Source: Atopobium sp. oral taxon 199 str. F0494
GTDB taxonomy: Bacteria; Actinomycetota; Coriobacteriia; Coriobacteriales; Atopobiaceae
DNA: 64,000 nucleotides
Assembly (NCBI RefSeq): GCF_000411555.1
Contig: NZ_KE150486.1
Span: 1-64,000, forward strand
Direction: 5' to 3'
Below the pieces are notes generated by a model. The model was not told the origin of the DNA. It did not search any database and was given only the letters and a program-made list of their open reading frames with translations. A program made the position numbers and the translations under genes. This document shows, in pieces, positions 34,689 to 45,425 of this stretch; the stretch's first letter is position 1; the number at the start of each line of letters is the position of its first letter.

Positions 34689-37600
34689 ATGCTTGAGCTG
34701 AAGAACGTTTGCAAACGGTATAGTACCGGCACCTTTGAACAGACGGCTCTCGATGCGGTCTCCATAGCTTTTCGCGACAATGAATTCGTGGCGATTCTTG
34801 GGCCTTCCGGCTCGGGTAAAACCACCATGTTGAATGTTATCGGCGGACTGGATCGTTTTGATTCAGGAGATTTGCTGGTTGATGACGTTTCCACGAAGGA
34901 ATTTAAGGAACGCGACTGGGACGCCTATCGCAACAACCGCATCGGGTTCGTATTTCAGAGCTACAACCTAATTCCTCACCAGAGTGTGCTCTCCAATGTT
35001 GAGTTAGCCCTGACACTTTCGGGAGTCCCTCGGGGAAAGCGACGCCGCCGTGCGCTTGAAGCCCTTGAAGAGGTAGGCCTGAAGGACCATGCCGACAAGC
35101 GCCCCAGTCAGCTTTCAGGCGGACAGATGCAGCGCGTAGCTATCGCGCGCGCCCTCGTAAACAATCCGGAAATTCTTTTGGCGGATGAGCCTACCGGCGC
35201 CCTCGATTCTTCGACATCGGTGCAGGTGATGGATCTTCTTAAAGAGGTGGCGCGCGATCGTCTGGTCATTATGGTGACGCATAATCCGGAGCTTGCACAT
35301 GAGTATGCTACGCGCATTGTTGAACTTGCTGATGGGTGTATTACCGCCGATTCCAATCCTTTTGACGTGTCTGTGGCTTCTCGCCGCAAAGCAAAGCCGA
35401 CACATCGCACGTCAATGTCATTTTTAACAGCGCTCAGCCTTTCTTTTAACAACCTTATGACCAAAAAGGGCCGTACGCTGATGACAGCCTTCGCGGGTTC
35501 CATCGGCATTATCGGCATTGCTGCTATTCTCGCCCTTGCAAACGGTACCAATGAATACATCCGCAGGGTCGAGGAAGACATGCTGTCAATCTATCCGCTG
35601 ACCATTACCGAACAATCGGTCAATCTTACGTCAGCCATGGCAAGCATGAGCACTGCAAGCGCCTCGTCGCAGAAAAGCGGCGCGGCGGATCAGGCGGATC
35701 AACAAGACGATACCACAACGCCTGAGAACCAGTCCCTCGAAGGCACCGTTTCTTCCAGCAAGTATCTCGAAAAAATGACGACGAGCATTGGTAAGAACGA
35801 CCTTAAGGCTTTGAAGGATTTTATCGACAATAACGGCGGCGACATCAAAAGTTACACCAGCGCCGTTACCTATCAGTACAACGTCAAACCTCATCTGTAC
35901 CTGCCGGCGGGAGCAGATTCTACGTCAGGCGACCCGGTGCAGGTAAATCCTGATCAGACGTATTCGCGTATCAGCCCCAATGTGCCTGCGTATAGTCCGA
36001 TGGCGCAGTTCTCATCGACATCATCGTTTGCGCAGCTGCCATCCGATCCCTCGATTTATGAAAGCCGCTATACTGTCCGCGCCGGTCGTTGGCCCAAGGC
36101 ATGGAATGAAGTGGTTTTAGTGCTGCGCCCCAACGGCACCATATCCGACTACGTTGAGTACTCTATGGGACTGCGTGATTATGCCGACGTGCGCAAGATA
36201 GTGGATCAGGTTGCCGACGGCAGCAACGTGACCGTGTCCGAATCTGACAAGACCTACACCTACAATCAGCTGATGTCTCCGACATTCAAGCTGGTTAATG
36301 CTGCTGATCTGTACGCGTGGGACGCGGGTCTTGGCGTGTGGAAGGATATGTCCAACGACCAAACCTATGTCAACAACTTGGTGGAAAAGGCGCCTGATAT
36401 CAAAATCGTTGGCGTTGTGCAGGCAAAAGATCCATCGGCGCAGGGAGGCCTGAATCACGGTCTGTATTACACTCCCGAGCTTGAACAGCGTCTTATCGCC
36501 GCGGCAGCCGACTCAGAGATAGTCAAGGATCAGCAGAACCGTTCCGATATTGATGTGTTTACCGGCAAAACGTTTGCTGACGAGAAGAACGGCGCCACGG
36601 AAGGTCTTTCTCTGTCTTCGCTGATAAGTGTTGACGAAACGGCTCTTGCTTCGGCGTTTTCTATGAATCCCCAGGCACTGGATTTTTCAAACATCGACTT
36701 GTCCGGTATCAACTTGTCCGAGATGGATTTCTCCGAGGTGAATCTTCCGGAGCTTGATCCTGCCAGCCTGAACCTGAATTCCGATGATTTGCTTGCTGCC
36801 ATGCCAGACGGTTTCGATCCTTCCGTTTTGCAAAAGGCGTTTCCGGAGCTTTCCGCCGATGATATCCGGCAGGTGCTTTCGGGCATCCGGATTAATTTCA
36901 AACTCGGAGGTCAGGCAGCTCTCTCGCAGGCTATACGTGAGATTGTGCTTGGGTGGAATACGTGGAGAACTGCTAACCCCGGTAAAACCATAGCGGATTA
37001 TCTCGCCACCGATGAAGTGCGCGCCAAGATGATTTCCGCGGTGAGCGCGGCAATAGACACTGATGATCTTCAAAAGCAGCTCGTTGCAGCGCTTTCCGAA
37101 AAGCTGGGAACCGCAGCAGATGTGCCGAGTCTGAAAAAAGAAGTGGCTGAACGCATTATGAAGGCGTACCAGGAGCAGATTGCCTCCGCTCTGTCTCAGG
37201 CAATCACCAAAGCAATCAGCGCGTACATGCAGCAGGCGATGGCATCAGTCATGACGCAGGTATCCTCCAGGCTGCAGATTCGCATTGCTTCGGCTCTTAG
37301 TCAGACCATGCAAAGTGTGATAGCAACTATGTCGGGTGCCATGCACGTTGATCCTGAAGCTCTCAAAAGCGCCTTTAAGCTTAATGCCGACCCGGCGCAG
37401 ATTGCCGCTATAGCAGCGTCAATGATCAGTTCGCAATCGGCGACTTATGACAGCAATCTTGCGAAGATGGGTTATGCGGATCTTGATACACCGTCATCGA
37501 TCAACATATATCCCAAAGATTTTGCCGGCAAAGAGAAGGTAGTTGAGATTCTCGAGCGCTACAATGCTGACGCGCGTGAGGCGGGAGAGGACGGCAAAGT

Positions 37601-38063
37601 CATCACATACACTGATCTTGTGGGCGTGCTCATGAGTTCTGTGACGCAGATTATCGACATGATTTCTGCCATGCTCGTTGCCTTTGTCTCTATTTCGCTG
37701 GTTGTTTCCAGCATTATGATTGGCATTATTACCTATATTTCAGTGCTTGAACGTAAGAAGGAAATAGGCATTCTTCGCTCCATCGGTGCCTCGCGGCGAG
37801 ATATAGCCAACGTCTTCAACGCGGAAACGTTCATCGAAGGCCTTATTTCAGGCGTTATGGGCATCCTGCTTACGTTTCTTTTAATCATTCCCGCGAACAT
37901 TGCGGTCAAGCAGATGTTCGCCGTAGAGAACCTGGTTGTTTTGCCATGGAATGCCGCGCTCATTCTGATAGGAATCAGCGTAGTGCTCACGCTGCTGGCA
38001 GGTCTTTTACCGGCGAGAAGGGCCTCAAAATCCGATCCTGTTGAAGCGCTCAGAAGCGAATAA
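34689..38063 (+). CDS. MacB-like fused ABC transporter (ATPase + FtsX permease)
   Basis: 1124 residues in one chain. The ATPase (1 to about 230) has Walker [10 protein letters not shown] at 38-46, signature LSGGQMQR, Walker [13 protein letters not shown] and H-loop MVTHN. A first membrane helix (about 262-282) leads to a very large extracellular part (about 285-970). Three FtsX-type helices at the C-terminus (about 985-1110) end with [19 protein letters not shown], the usual FtsX tail. Within the extracellular part, residues about 655-690 form pentapeptide-like repeats ([25 protein letters not shown]). Such fusions export peptides or work on the envelope; substrate unknown. The next gene encodes an LPXTG coiled-coil protein. 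Confidence 0.9.
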   Translation: MLELKNVCKRYSTGTFEQTALDAVSIAFRDNEFVAILGPSGSGKTTMLNVIGGLDRFDSGDLLVDDVSTKEFKERDWDAYRNNRIGFVFQSYNLIPHQSVLSNVELALTLSGVPRGKRRRRALEALEEVGLKDHADKRPSQLSGGQMQRVAIARALVNNPEILLADEPTGALDSSTSVQVMDLLKEVARDRLVIMVTHNPELAHEYATRIVELADGCITADSNPFDVSVASRRKAKPTHRTSMSFLTALSLSFNNLMTKKGRTLMTAFAGSIGIIGIAAILALANGTNEYIRRVEEDMLSIYPLTITEQSVNLTSAMASMSTASASSQKSGAADQADQQDDTTTPENQSLEGTVSSSKYLEKMTTSIGKNDLKALKDFIDNNGGDIKSYTSAVTYQYNVKPHLYLPAGADSTSGDPVQVNPDQTYSRISPNVPAYSPMAQFSSTSSFAQLPSDPSIYESRYTVRAGRWPKAWNEVVLVLRPNGTISDYVEYSMGLRDYADVRKIVDQVADGSNVTVSESDKTYTYNQLMSPTFKLVNAADLYAWDAGLGVWKDMSNDQTYVNNLVEKAPDIKIVGVVQAKDPSAQGGLNHGLYYTPELEQRLIAAAADSEIVKDQQNRSDIDVFTGKTFADEKNGATEGLSLSSLISVDETALASAFSMNPQALDFSNIDLSGINLSEMDFSEVNLPELDPASLNLNSDDLLAAMPDGFDPSVLQKAFPELSADDIRQVLSGIRINFKLGGQAALSQAIREIVLGWNTWRTANPGKTIADYLATDEVRAKMISAVSAAIDTDDLQKQLVAALSEKLGTAADVPSLKKEVAERIMKAYQEQIASALSQAITKAISAYMQQAMASVMTQVSSRLQIRIASALSQTMQSVIATMSGAMHVDPEALKSAFKLNADPAQIAAIAASMISSQSATYDSNLAKMGYADLDTPSSINIYPKDFAGKEKVVEILERYNADAREAGEDGKVITYTDLVGVLMSSVTQIIDMISAMLVAFVSISLVVSSIMIGIITYISVLERKKEIGILRSIGASRRDIANVFNAETFIEGLISGVMGILLTFLLIIPANIAVKQMFAVENLVVLPWNAALILIGISVVLTLLAGLLPARRASKSDPVEALRSE

Positions 38064-38203
38064 GCATTGTCTTATTGGTGCAGCGCGCCTTTTATGGTAC
38101 TGTCGTACGGCTTGTGTCTGGTAACAGTTTGGTAACAATTTGATAGCAGGTGCAAGTTGAAAAGACGGTGTAACAAAGTTATGAACGTGAACAGGAAGGT
38201 ACC

Positions 38204-39730
38204 ATGAACGTCAAGAAAGTCCAGAAGCGCAAGCGCATTGCTGCAGTAACGACCGCGATTACTACGGCTGCCGTTATGGCATCAACCGCCGCTCCGGCAT
38301 TTGCAAAGCCAGCCCAGGGAGTTCCTGCAAGCGGCATTCCAACCGCTGAAGCGGAGAATGCAAGCGCTATGCCAACTACCATTCCCATGGCTGAGAAGCA
38401 AGTTGCTGAAAGAACAGCTGCTGCGCAGGCAGCGCATGCTGCAAAAGACGTGGCAAAAGGTGAGCTTGATACGGCCAAGGAAGCCTCCGATAAGGCTGCT
38501 GCTGATAAAAAAGCCGCTGATTCTGATGCACGGAATGCGTTTAACAAGGTAAAGGTTGACGCACAATCTGCCGAAGACACGGCGAAATCCGCCGTCAGTG
38601 AGGCGCAGTCCGACGTTGATAATGCTGCCAAGAACATTGCGGCCGCCGAGAAGAATGTTACCGAGGCAACTGCCAAGGACACCGATGCAAAAAGCAAGCT
38701 CAAAACAGCCGAGAGAAACGCCGCGTATGCTCATGTGACTGAAGCGGTTGTGGCGCAGGACAAGGCGAAGATGAATGACGCCAAAGCAAAGTTTGATAAG
38801 GCTGAAGAAGCTGTACAAAAAGCGCAAGAAAAGCTCACAGCTGCTCATAAAGCAGCTGTTGCGGCTGGAGCAGACCTTGCTGCTAAGGAGCAGGCTTTAA
38901 AAGATGCGGCTCCCGAGGCTCGTGCCGCCGCTCAGGAGGCACTCAATAAAGCGCGCGCTGCAGAAGAGGCCGCTCGTAAGAATCTAAATCAGGCAACGCT
39001 GGAGGCTGACGACGCCGCTGCAAAATCCGCTACCGCTCAAGAGCAGTACGAAGAACTCCGAGACGACTACGATGAGCACTTCGGTATCTGGCAGGAGGTG
39101 CTGGACAAGCGTGCCGCGGCGGCTGCAGCATCAAAAGCGCTTGCGGAGGCGCAGACTGCGCTTGCGAGCGCGCGCCAAAACGCCGCTGATGCCCCTGCGC
39201 GCCTCCAGGCTGCAAAAGACCGTTTGCGCTCCGCTCACGATACCAACGCGCGTGCGCAGGCTCTTGCATATAAGGGTGCAGAAACTCCCGATACGACAGA
39301 CGCTGATTTTATGCATCTGAATCCATACATTCAGCGCTTGCGCAGCGCGATTGAGGCGGCTAAGCATGCGGATGAAGCTCTTGCTGAAAAGCAGACAGCG
39401 TATGATGAGGCGAAGGCAAAAGCGGCTCAGGCCGATGCCGATAAGCTTGCCGCTGAAGTGAATCTTTACATGCTCAAACAGGCTGCAGAAAAGAAGGAAT
39501 CCTCCAAGGCCGAAGGCGTTCAGCCTGAAAAAGCTCAATCCGAGCGTATGCGGGGTAAGCATGCCAAGACCGCTTCAAAAAAGCGCGAGAAAACGTCCGC
39601 GAGCACGTCTCAGAAATTGCCTGAGACCGGTGATGCTTCCTCTGTCGCAATGACTGCCGCTCTGCTTGGTACAGCGTTTGTCGGAGCCTCAGCTATCGGT
39701 TCGTACAAGGGCAAGCACATGCACTTCTAA
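38204..39730 (+). CDS. LPXTG cell-wall-anchored coiled-coil protein
   Basis: 508 residues. A signal peptide (about 1-34, ending PAFA-KP) is followed by about 420 residues rich in Ala, Lys, Glu and Asp with heptad character. The C-terminus has the sortase motif LPETG, a hydrophobic stretch (SSVAMTAALLGTAFVGASAIG) and the short tail YKGKHMHF. Only two of those tail residues are lysine, so the positive stop-transfer charge is weak. Sortase is expected to attach it to peptidoglycan. The rod-like form recalls M-protein-type surface proteins, but no ligand-binding domain is recognised. Start ATG 38204 with AGGAAGG upstream. A strong terminator follows. Confidence 0.87.
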   Translation: MNVKKVQKRKRIAAVTTAITTAAVMASTAAPAFAKPAQGVPASGIPTAEAENASAMPTTIPMAEKQVAERTAAAQAAHAAKDVAKGELDTAKEASDKAAADKKAADSDARNAFNKVKVDAQSAEDTAKSAVSEAQSDVDNAAKNIAAAEKNVTEATAKDTDAKSKLKTAERNAAYAHVTEAVVAQDKAKMNDAKAKFDKAEEAVQKAQEKLTAAHKAAVAAGADLAAKEQALKDAAPEARAAAQEALNKARAAEEAARKNLNQATLEADDAAAKSATAQEQYEELRDDYDEHFGIWQEVLDKRAAAAAASKALAEAQTALASARQNAADAPARLQAAKDRLRSAHDTNARAQALAYKGAETPDTTDADFMHLNPYIQRLRSAIEAAKHADEALAEKQTAYDEAKAKAAQADADKLAAEVNLYMLKQAAEKKESSKAEGVQPEKAQSERMRGKHAKTASKKREKTSASTSQKLPETGDASSVAMTAALLGTAFVGASAIGSYKGKHMHF

Positions 39731-39790
39731 ACCGTATTTCTCGGTCGCAGGTATCTTCACATGCGGTTTTGTATATTTTGTACAGGTAGT

Positions 39791-39824
39791 AAAACCTCCC
39801 ACGCACTATATCGTGGGAGGTTTT
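39791..39824. terminator. Bidirectional intrinsic terminator
   Basis: A perfect 13-bp stem, AAAACCTCCCACG (39791-39803) and CGTGGGAGGTTTT (39812-39824), with an 8-base loop. The A-run on one side and T-run on the other allow use by both the LPXTG gene (+) and the M16 protease gene (-). Confidence 0.93.
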
Positions 39825-39915
39825 GTAATGCTTCAAGCTAGTGTTTTGGACTAGTGCTTGAGTTAGCGCTTTGAGCGCCCGGTGTGAGTGCGGTCGTGTT
39901 GGAAAAGCTGTTGAA

Positions 39916-42843
39916 CTAGAACAAATCAATAATCTCAAGGTCAAGCTGGGAGGCCTCAAGTGCTTCTCGCGGACCGAAAACAACAATCGACGTATCGGCG
40001 GCATCCGTTGGAAGCGATGCGCCAAGCGCCTGACAATGCGTGGTATCGGTATGCAAGATTTGCTCGCGAAGCCGCTCAAGACGATCTGTGGGACGTCCGT
40101 TGAAGCGTTCGATGTCCTGACGGCGCGCGAGGGCTCGAGGGCGAACTGGCGCGTCGACGGTTGCGACTGAAGCGACTATATAGCCTTCAAGCTCGGTATC
40201 GCTTGGATTCCACGACGAGAGCCACGCGCCGGCGCTAAGGTAGCGCTCAAGCGTGGCGTCCACAGACGGATCTCGATATGAGAAGAACGAATCAAGTCCC
40301 ATGAGAGAAGGCCTGAAACCGACGCCGTACGCTCCGCCTTTTACGCGAACCTCGTTCCAAAGATAATCAAGCGTCATCGCGCGGCTTACAACTTGCCATG
40401 TTCCTGCGGTCTCGGGCTGTCCGTCAAAGGCGTTGGGAAAACCAAAACCCACATAGCTGACGTTTGAGGGAATAACAATGCCCTCGCGCTTGAGTGTTGG
40501 TGTGGGAACAATGAGCGTGCGGTCATGTGAGGGGCGCATCGCAAGATCAAGGGAGCCCGCTGCCCGCCAGAACTTCTCGCGGCTTTCAGCGGAGCCGGTG
40601 AAGCTTACGACAACGTCATTAGCACAGAATATGCGAGCCGCCAGATCGGCAAGTTGTGCGGGAAGTATTTGAGAACGTTCGTGCCAGTGCGCCAGAAGCT
40701 CTTTGAGGTAGTGATAGAATGTGAGGCCTCCGAGCGCATCCGAGACCGTTGCTGATTGGGCGTACGACGTGAACGTGCGATTTAGGGCGGCGGCGTGTCC
40801 CGAGCCGATGAAGTATTGCTCAAGGCCGATACGCCGCTGGGTCAAAATGTCTTTGAGACGCGCGAGGTCATTGAAATTCGTAGAACCCCAAATTTCTTTG
40901 GGAATAGTCGCGAGCTTTTCGACGCGGTCAGCCAAGGCGGAAACACTGACCACCATGGTCGGCTGAGCGGAGTCGATTCGGTCTCGTGAGTAAACTTCCG
41001 TAGAAAATGAAAGATCACCAAGATTCGCTTCGATGAGCGTGTCAAGGTCTGATGCCGTGTGGGCGTCGGTTCCAAGTTTTCCGAGAACATCGGAAAGAAT
41101 ACCCACCAAGGGCAGCTCGTCATAGGAAACGGCATGAGTCAGGTCAAAATAATGCGAGACATAATCAATGCCGTGCGTGTCAAGTTCATGGGCGAGGCAG
41201 AGAAGTGGTGCCTCTACCTCATGTGGCTGCGGCTGCGCCTTGGTAGCCTCAAGGTCGGAAAGCGAGAGGAACGGCAGCTTTGCGATATCTTCTGGCGCGT
41301 CAGGCGTTTCTTGTTCCACACGAAGCGTCTTAACTTCTATGCGGATACGCGCGATGTTGTCTTCGGTCATGCTCTGTTGGAGTTGCGCCAGTTCTTCTGT
41401 TTCTTCGGTTGAACCGCTTTCTTCGACAGGTACCAATTCGACTTGAGCACAGTGAGGGTTGTGGCAGACAAGTTCAAGGAGCAGCGTCTCAAAGGCGCCC
41501 TTGGGACGGCCGGAGGCAGCAAGCATGTTCTTAAGTTCTGTTAGCGCATCTTCATACTTGATGTAGTCATAGGGACGAGCGTCATCGTAGAGCCAGCTCT
41601 CAAGAGACTTTTGGGTGTATTCGATACCATCGGAGAACGGCAGATCGTGCTCGCGTAGATTGAATTCCGCCTGCGCGACGGACGCCTCAAGCTTATCGTA
41701 GGGGAGACCAGAGGCGGCAAGTTCCGCGCAGGTTGACTCAACGAGTGCGCGGAATCGCTGAGACGCTTCGGTGTCGCGGAGGCCTTTGAGCTCAAGGAAC
41801 AGAAGCGGCTGAAGCATGCTGTCGGAGAAATAGTAGCTCACGTCATCGGCAAGGCCACTGTCAAGTAAGACGCGCTTAAGGAGGGCCTCGTTAGACCCCA
41901 TGAGGGTGTCAAAGAGAATGTCGGCGGCAAGCATGCGGACGCGTTGCGCCGCGGTTCCCAGTACATAGCCAAGACCTATAGCGGAGTTGTCGGGCGTGGT
42001 TGCCATTTCAAACCGAGCGGGTTTGGGGGAGACGGGCGCCTGCAGGTCAAGAGGATACGGAGAACCTGCGTGGCGCTTCTCGGCACCCGCAAAGCGTTTG
42101 CCAATAAAGGCCAGCTCACGAGCTATGTCAAGGTCACCGTAGAGAATGGTATAGCTGTTGGAGAGGTCATAGTGGCGCGCGTGGGTATTGAGGAACTCTT
42201 CGTAAGTAAGTTGAGGAATAACGCGCGGCGCTCCACCTGATTCTTTTCCATAGGCAGTGTCGGGAAAAAGCTTACTGCTGACCTGGTCATACAAGGCTCG
42301 ATCAGGATCGGAGAGCGCGCCTTTCATTTCGTTGAAGACGACGCCGTTATACGACAGGGTACCCGCGTCGTCTGCCTCAAGGTGCCAGCCCTCTTGCTCA
42401 AAAATATGCTTGCGCTGATAGATAGCGGGATGAAGAACCGCGTCCAAATACACGCTCATAAGGTTTTCAAGGTCTGTTACGTTGGTGGAGGCAACAGGGT
42501 AAACAGTCTTGTCCGGGAACGTCATGGCGTTCAAGAATGTCTGCATTGAGGCTTTGAGAAGATTGACGAAGGGCTCTTTGACGGGGTAGGCGTCCGAGCC
42601 GCAAAGCACCGAATGCTCAAGAATGTGAAAGACACCGGTATCGTTTGCGGGTGGCGTTTTGAAGGCGATGGCAAATGAACGGTTGTCGTCACTGTTGGCA
42701 AGCCAGAGAAGCCGGGCTCCTGAAGGCGTGTGCGAAAAGACATAGGCGGTACCGGAGATTTCAGGCAGCGCTTCGATACCGGTAACGGTAAAGTCATCGA
42801 CGCGGTCGCCAACGTTGAGCTTCCGTGATTCCTGTATGGCCAT
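39916..42843 (-). CDS. M16C family metalloprotease (presequence-protease-like)
   Basis: About 975 residues. The inverted zinc motif HxxEH is in VFHILEHSVLCGSDAYPVKEPF near the N-terminus, with the downstream glutamate in the following helix region. Length and the sequence LLKASMQTFLNAMTFPDKTVYPVAST fit subfamily M16C, whose members fold into a closed chamber and degrade peptides. No signal peptide, so it is cytoplasmic. The start is ATG 42843 with GAGAG 6 bases upstream; a GTG two codons earlier is possible. It converges on the LPXTG gene with a shared terminator. Confidence 0.94.
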   Translation of the reverse strand: MAIQESRKLNVGDRVDDFTVTGIEALPEISGTAYVFSHTPSGARLLWLANSDDNRSFAIAFKTPPANDTGVFHILEHSVLCGSDAYPVKEPFVNLLKASMQTFLNAMTFPDKTVYPVASTNVTDLENLMSVYLDAVLHPAIYQRKHIFEQEGWHLEADDAGTLSYNGVVFNEMKGALSDPDRALYDQVSSKLFPDTAYGKESGGAPRVIPQLTYEEFLNTHARHYDLSNSYTILYGDLDIARELAFIGKRFAGAEKRHAGSPYPLDLQAPVSPKPARFEMATTPDNSAIGLGYVLGTAAQRVRMLAADILFDTLMGSNEALLKRVLLDSGLADDVSYYFSDSMLQPLLFLELKGLRDTEASQRFRALVESTCAELAASGLPYDKLEASVAQAEFNLREHDLPFSDGIEYTQKSLESWLYDDARPYDYIKYEDALTELKNMLAASGRPKGAFETLLLELVCHNPHCAQVELVPVEESGSTEETEELAQLQQSMTEDNIARIRIEVKTLRVEQETPDAPEDIAKLPFLSLSDLEATKAQPQPHEVEAPLLCLAHELDTHGIDYVSHYFDLTHAVSYDELPLVGILSDVLGKLGTDAHTASDLDTLIEANLGDLSFSTEVYSRDRIDSAQPTMVVSVSALADRVEKLATIPKEIWGSTNFNDLARLKDILTQRRIGLEQYFIGSGHAAALNRTFTSYAQSATVSDALGGLTFYHYLKELLAHWHERSQILPAQLADLAARIFCANDVVVSFTGSAESREKFWRAAGSLDLAMRPSHDRTLIVPTPTLKREGIVIPSNVSYVGFGFPNAFDGQPETAGTWQVVSRAMTLDYLWNEVRVKGGAYGVGFRPSLMGLDSFFSYRDPSVDATLERYLSAGAWLSSWNPSDTELEGYIVASVATVDAPVRPRALARRQDIERFNGRPTDRLERLREQILHTDTTHCQALGASLPTDAADTSIVVFGPREALEASQLDLEIIDLF

Positions 42844-42972
42844 AGACACCTCTCAAATTCTCGCGAGATATGCGGGTATAGTCGTGTATGGTTACTGTGC
42901 CTTATAACTGTACCTGTTTGTCGCGCGGACACACGCTTCGCACTTCATTTGTAACGAAAGATTTATATCTCC

Positions 42973-43953
42973 ATGTCTGATTCGATCCTTGATACACTGC
43001 AGGAACGTGACGAAGATTCCCAAACGTTTGAACAGGAGGCTGCGGAAGCCTCGATTGGTCTTGTGTCAGACAGGCATAAGGCACGAATCCACCGAGGCAT
43101 GCTGTGCGTACTTGTCGGCGGCGCTGCGTGGGGAGCGTTTGGCACTGCGGCAAAATATCTGCTTGACGTATACGGCGTTGAACCCCTGTGGCTCATTGAC
43201 GCGCGCGAGTTCTTCTCGGGGCTGCTCTTTTTGGCTGCGGCGGCTCTCATCGACCGCCGGCGCCTGAGTGAAGCGGCGCATGATGTTCACGCGCTCGGTC
43301 GGATCTTTGTCGTGAGCCTTGCGGCGATTCTCTTTTCTCAGATTGCATACCTCTATGCCGTTGACGCGACAAATTCCGCTACGGCTACGGTTATGCAGGC
43401 TCTCGGCATGCTGGGCGTACTGTTATATGTCTGCTGTAAAGCGCGGCGCGGACCGAGAAAGCGAGAAGCGCTTGGCGTTGTTATGGCGCTTATAGGCACC
43501 TATCTGCTGGTAACGGGAGGCAATCCTTCTAGTCTCCAGTTGCCTCTGCGTGGGATAGTTTGGGGCTCGCTGTGCGCTCTGGCTCAGACGGCGCTCTCTA
43601 TTCTGCCCAAAAAGCTTATGGAGCGCTGGGGCAACTTTGTGTTCAATGGGATAGCGTTTTTATTTTCCGGCGTACTTCTCGCCCTTGTGTACCAGCCGTG
43701 GAATCATATGCCACCGCTTGACGCCTTTGGCTGGATTCTTGTAGTCATTGGCATCACCGTCGGTACGTTTTTGGCATACGGGTTGTACCTGCAGGGCGTT
43801 AAGGATGCGGGACCCATGCGTGCGGTTCTTTTGGGTACTATCGAGCCTGTTATGGCTACGGTTACGACCGTTATGGTGCTGGACACCTCGCTCAGCGCCA
43901 CTGACCTTATTGGCTTCGGATTGATTTTGGGCATGGTAGTGCTGACAGCGTAA
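42973..43953 (+). CDS. EamA/DMT superfamily transporter
   Basis: 326 residues with about ten membrane helices in two EamA repeats, after a hydrophilic head of about 35 residues (DERDEDSQTFEQEAAEAS). GGAAWGAFGTAAKYLL starts the first repeat and GIVWGSLCALAQTALSILPKKL the second. Family members export amino acids or other small metabolites; the substrate cannot be told. The RBS is weak (GAAAGA). It is divergent from the M16 protease gene. Short direct repeats GGCACGTCAAGGTG (43965, 43992) lie just after the stop. Confidence 0.9.
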   Translation: MSDSILDTLQERDEDSQTFEQEAAEASIGLVSDRHKARIHRGMLCVLVGGAAWGAFGTAAKYLLDVYGVEPLWLIDAREFFSGLLFLAAAALIDRRRLSEAAHDVHALGRIFVVSLAAILFSQIAYLYAVDATNSATATVMQALGMLGVLLYVCCKARRGPRKREALGVVMALIGTYLLVTGGNPSSLQLPLRGIVWGSLCALAQTALSILPKKLMERWGNFVFNGIAFLFSGVLLALVYQPWNHMPPLDAFGWILVVIGITVGTFLAYGLYLQGVKDAGPMRAVLLGTIEPVMATVTTVMVLDTSLSATDLIGFGLILGMVVLTA

Positions 43954-44043
43954 ACGCCAAGGTGGGCACGTCAAGGTGGCGCGCCAGAACAGGCACGTCA
44001 AGGTGAGAGCGTCAAGGCAGATATACTAGGCGTACTCCCGCAC

Positions 44044-45160
44044 CTAAATTTGATTCATATTCGCTTGAACTGCCGCGTACCAGCCGTTGGGGTTTGCAGG
44101 GTTGTATTTTGCGGCGCCTGAGTACGTGAGGTAGCCACCGTAAAGAGCAGCAAGTCCTGAAACGTGGGAGCGAATTGCCTCTTCCCATGAACCCCAGCTT
44201 GAAGAACCCCAGCCCCAGGCGTTGTGCGGCAGGAAGCAATAAGCTCCCTTGGTGCTTTCAACTGCTGAAATTGCAGGCGAGAAGCGCGGGTCTACACCGT
44301 AATCCCAAGCGGCTTCGGCAAAGGTCGAACCGTATCCTGACAGAGGAGAACCGGAGAGGTAGGCGTCAATGCGGCCGCTCCACTTGGCGACAAAGTCAGT
44401 CTTGCCTGCAGACCAGTCGACAGATCCGGATGAATTGTCTGAAGAGTTCGTGTTGTCCGGCGCGACATAGGTGCTTTCCTTGCCGGACGCGTTTGTAAAG
44501 GTATTGGAAGCGGATTCTTCCGCCTTCTTTTGCGCCTCTGCAATAGCGGCTTCTTCCTGAGCTTTTTCAGCAGCTCGCTGCTCTTCCATCTGTTTTTGCA
44601 AAGCGTTGCGAGCATCGATAGCTTGTTGAAGCGCATCGGAAGCGGCCTGCTTCTGCGTTTTTGCCTCAGCCATCTGGTCGTTCAGATTTTTCTTGGTGTC
44701 TTCAAGCTCGTTTGAAAGATTGACCAAGCTGTTGACAGCGTCAGCGTTGCGACTTGAAATGATGTCTAGGTACTGCAGGAGCGAAATCAAATCGTTAAAG
44801 CTGTCCGCTGACAAAATAAGATCGATAATCCCAAGAGATCCCTGCTGCATACGGTAACATGTTAGCGATGGATGCCGCAGCTCTTGACCGCTGCTCCGGC
44901 AGCTGGTTTTCGATTTCCTGAATGCGGGCCTCGTTGTTCTGAATCTGCTGTTCCAGATCTTCTACCTGCTTTGTGGCCGCTTCATACGTTGCGTTGGTCT
45001 CTTCAATCTTTGCTTGAAGATCTTCAAGAGACTCCGCATAAGCCGCGATGGGCATACCCGTAAGAGAAACTGTGAGTACGAAAGAAACAGCAATGGCAAC
45101 TGCCGCATGTGCCAGGGTTGAGCCGCCGAAGCTGCGAGAAGCACACTTATTGAAAATCAA
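44044..45160 (-). pseudogene. PcsB-like coiled-coil wall hydrolase, frameshifted
   Basis: Two overlapping frames make one gene. The 5' part has a signal peptide (ending AAYA-ESLED) and a coiled coil (DLQAKIEETNATYEAATKQV) like the N-terminal domain of PcsB/CwlO-type hydrolases. It reads ...ASIANM and then leaves frame. The 3' part continues YRMQQGSLGIIDLILSADSFNDL, again the PcsB pattern, and ends in a lysozyme-like domain (VDPRFSPAISAVES, HNAWGWGSSSWGSWEEAI). Removing one T from ATGTTACC (near 44855, minus strand) restores NMYRMQQGSLG exactly. The start is probably TTG 45160 with GGAGG 8 bases upstream. It may be a recent mutation or a sequencing error; otherwise the gene looks intact. Confidence 0.85.
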
Positions 45161-45208
45161 AATACGAACCTCCGCGATTGGGGTTTGCATGCGCCTGACT
45201 GCAAGGGA

Positions 45209-45226
45209 CTCCTTACCTGTAAGGAG
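45209..45226. promoter_or_regulatory. 18-bp palindrome upstream of the wall hydrolase gene
   Basis: CTCCTTAC and GTAAGGAG form perfect 8-bp arms around CT. It lies about 50 bp before the start of the leftward wall-hydrolase gene, in the region shared with uppP. It may be an operator or an mRNA leader hairpin. Confidence 0.5.
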
Positions 45227-45425
45227 GTTCCTCGCGTTCGCACTATGCTCTTTTCCGCTCGTGCAAGGGTATCAAGTTTACATGTTGGTATATATATTTT
45301 GCAAGAATTGCAGGTAGATGCCCGCTTTATCCTGCTCTGCTTCAGGCTTTGCCGCGAGAAGAACTCGGCACTTGTAGCGCATCCCGCTTTGAGCGATGAT
45401 GTACAGACAAAACGAAAGGGGAGTC

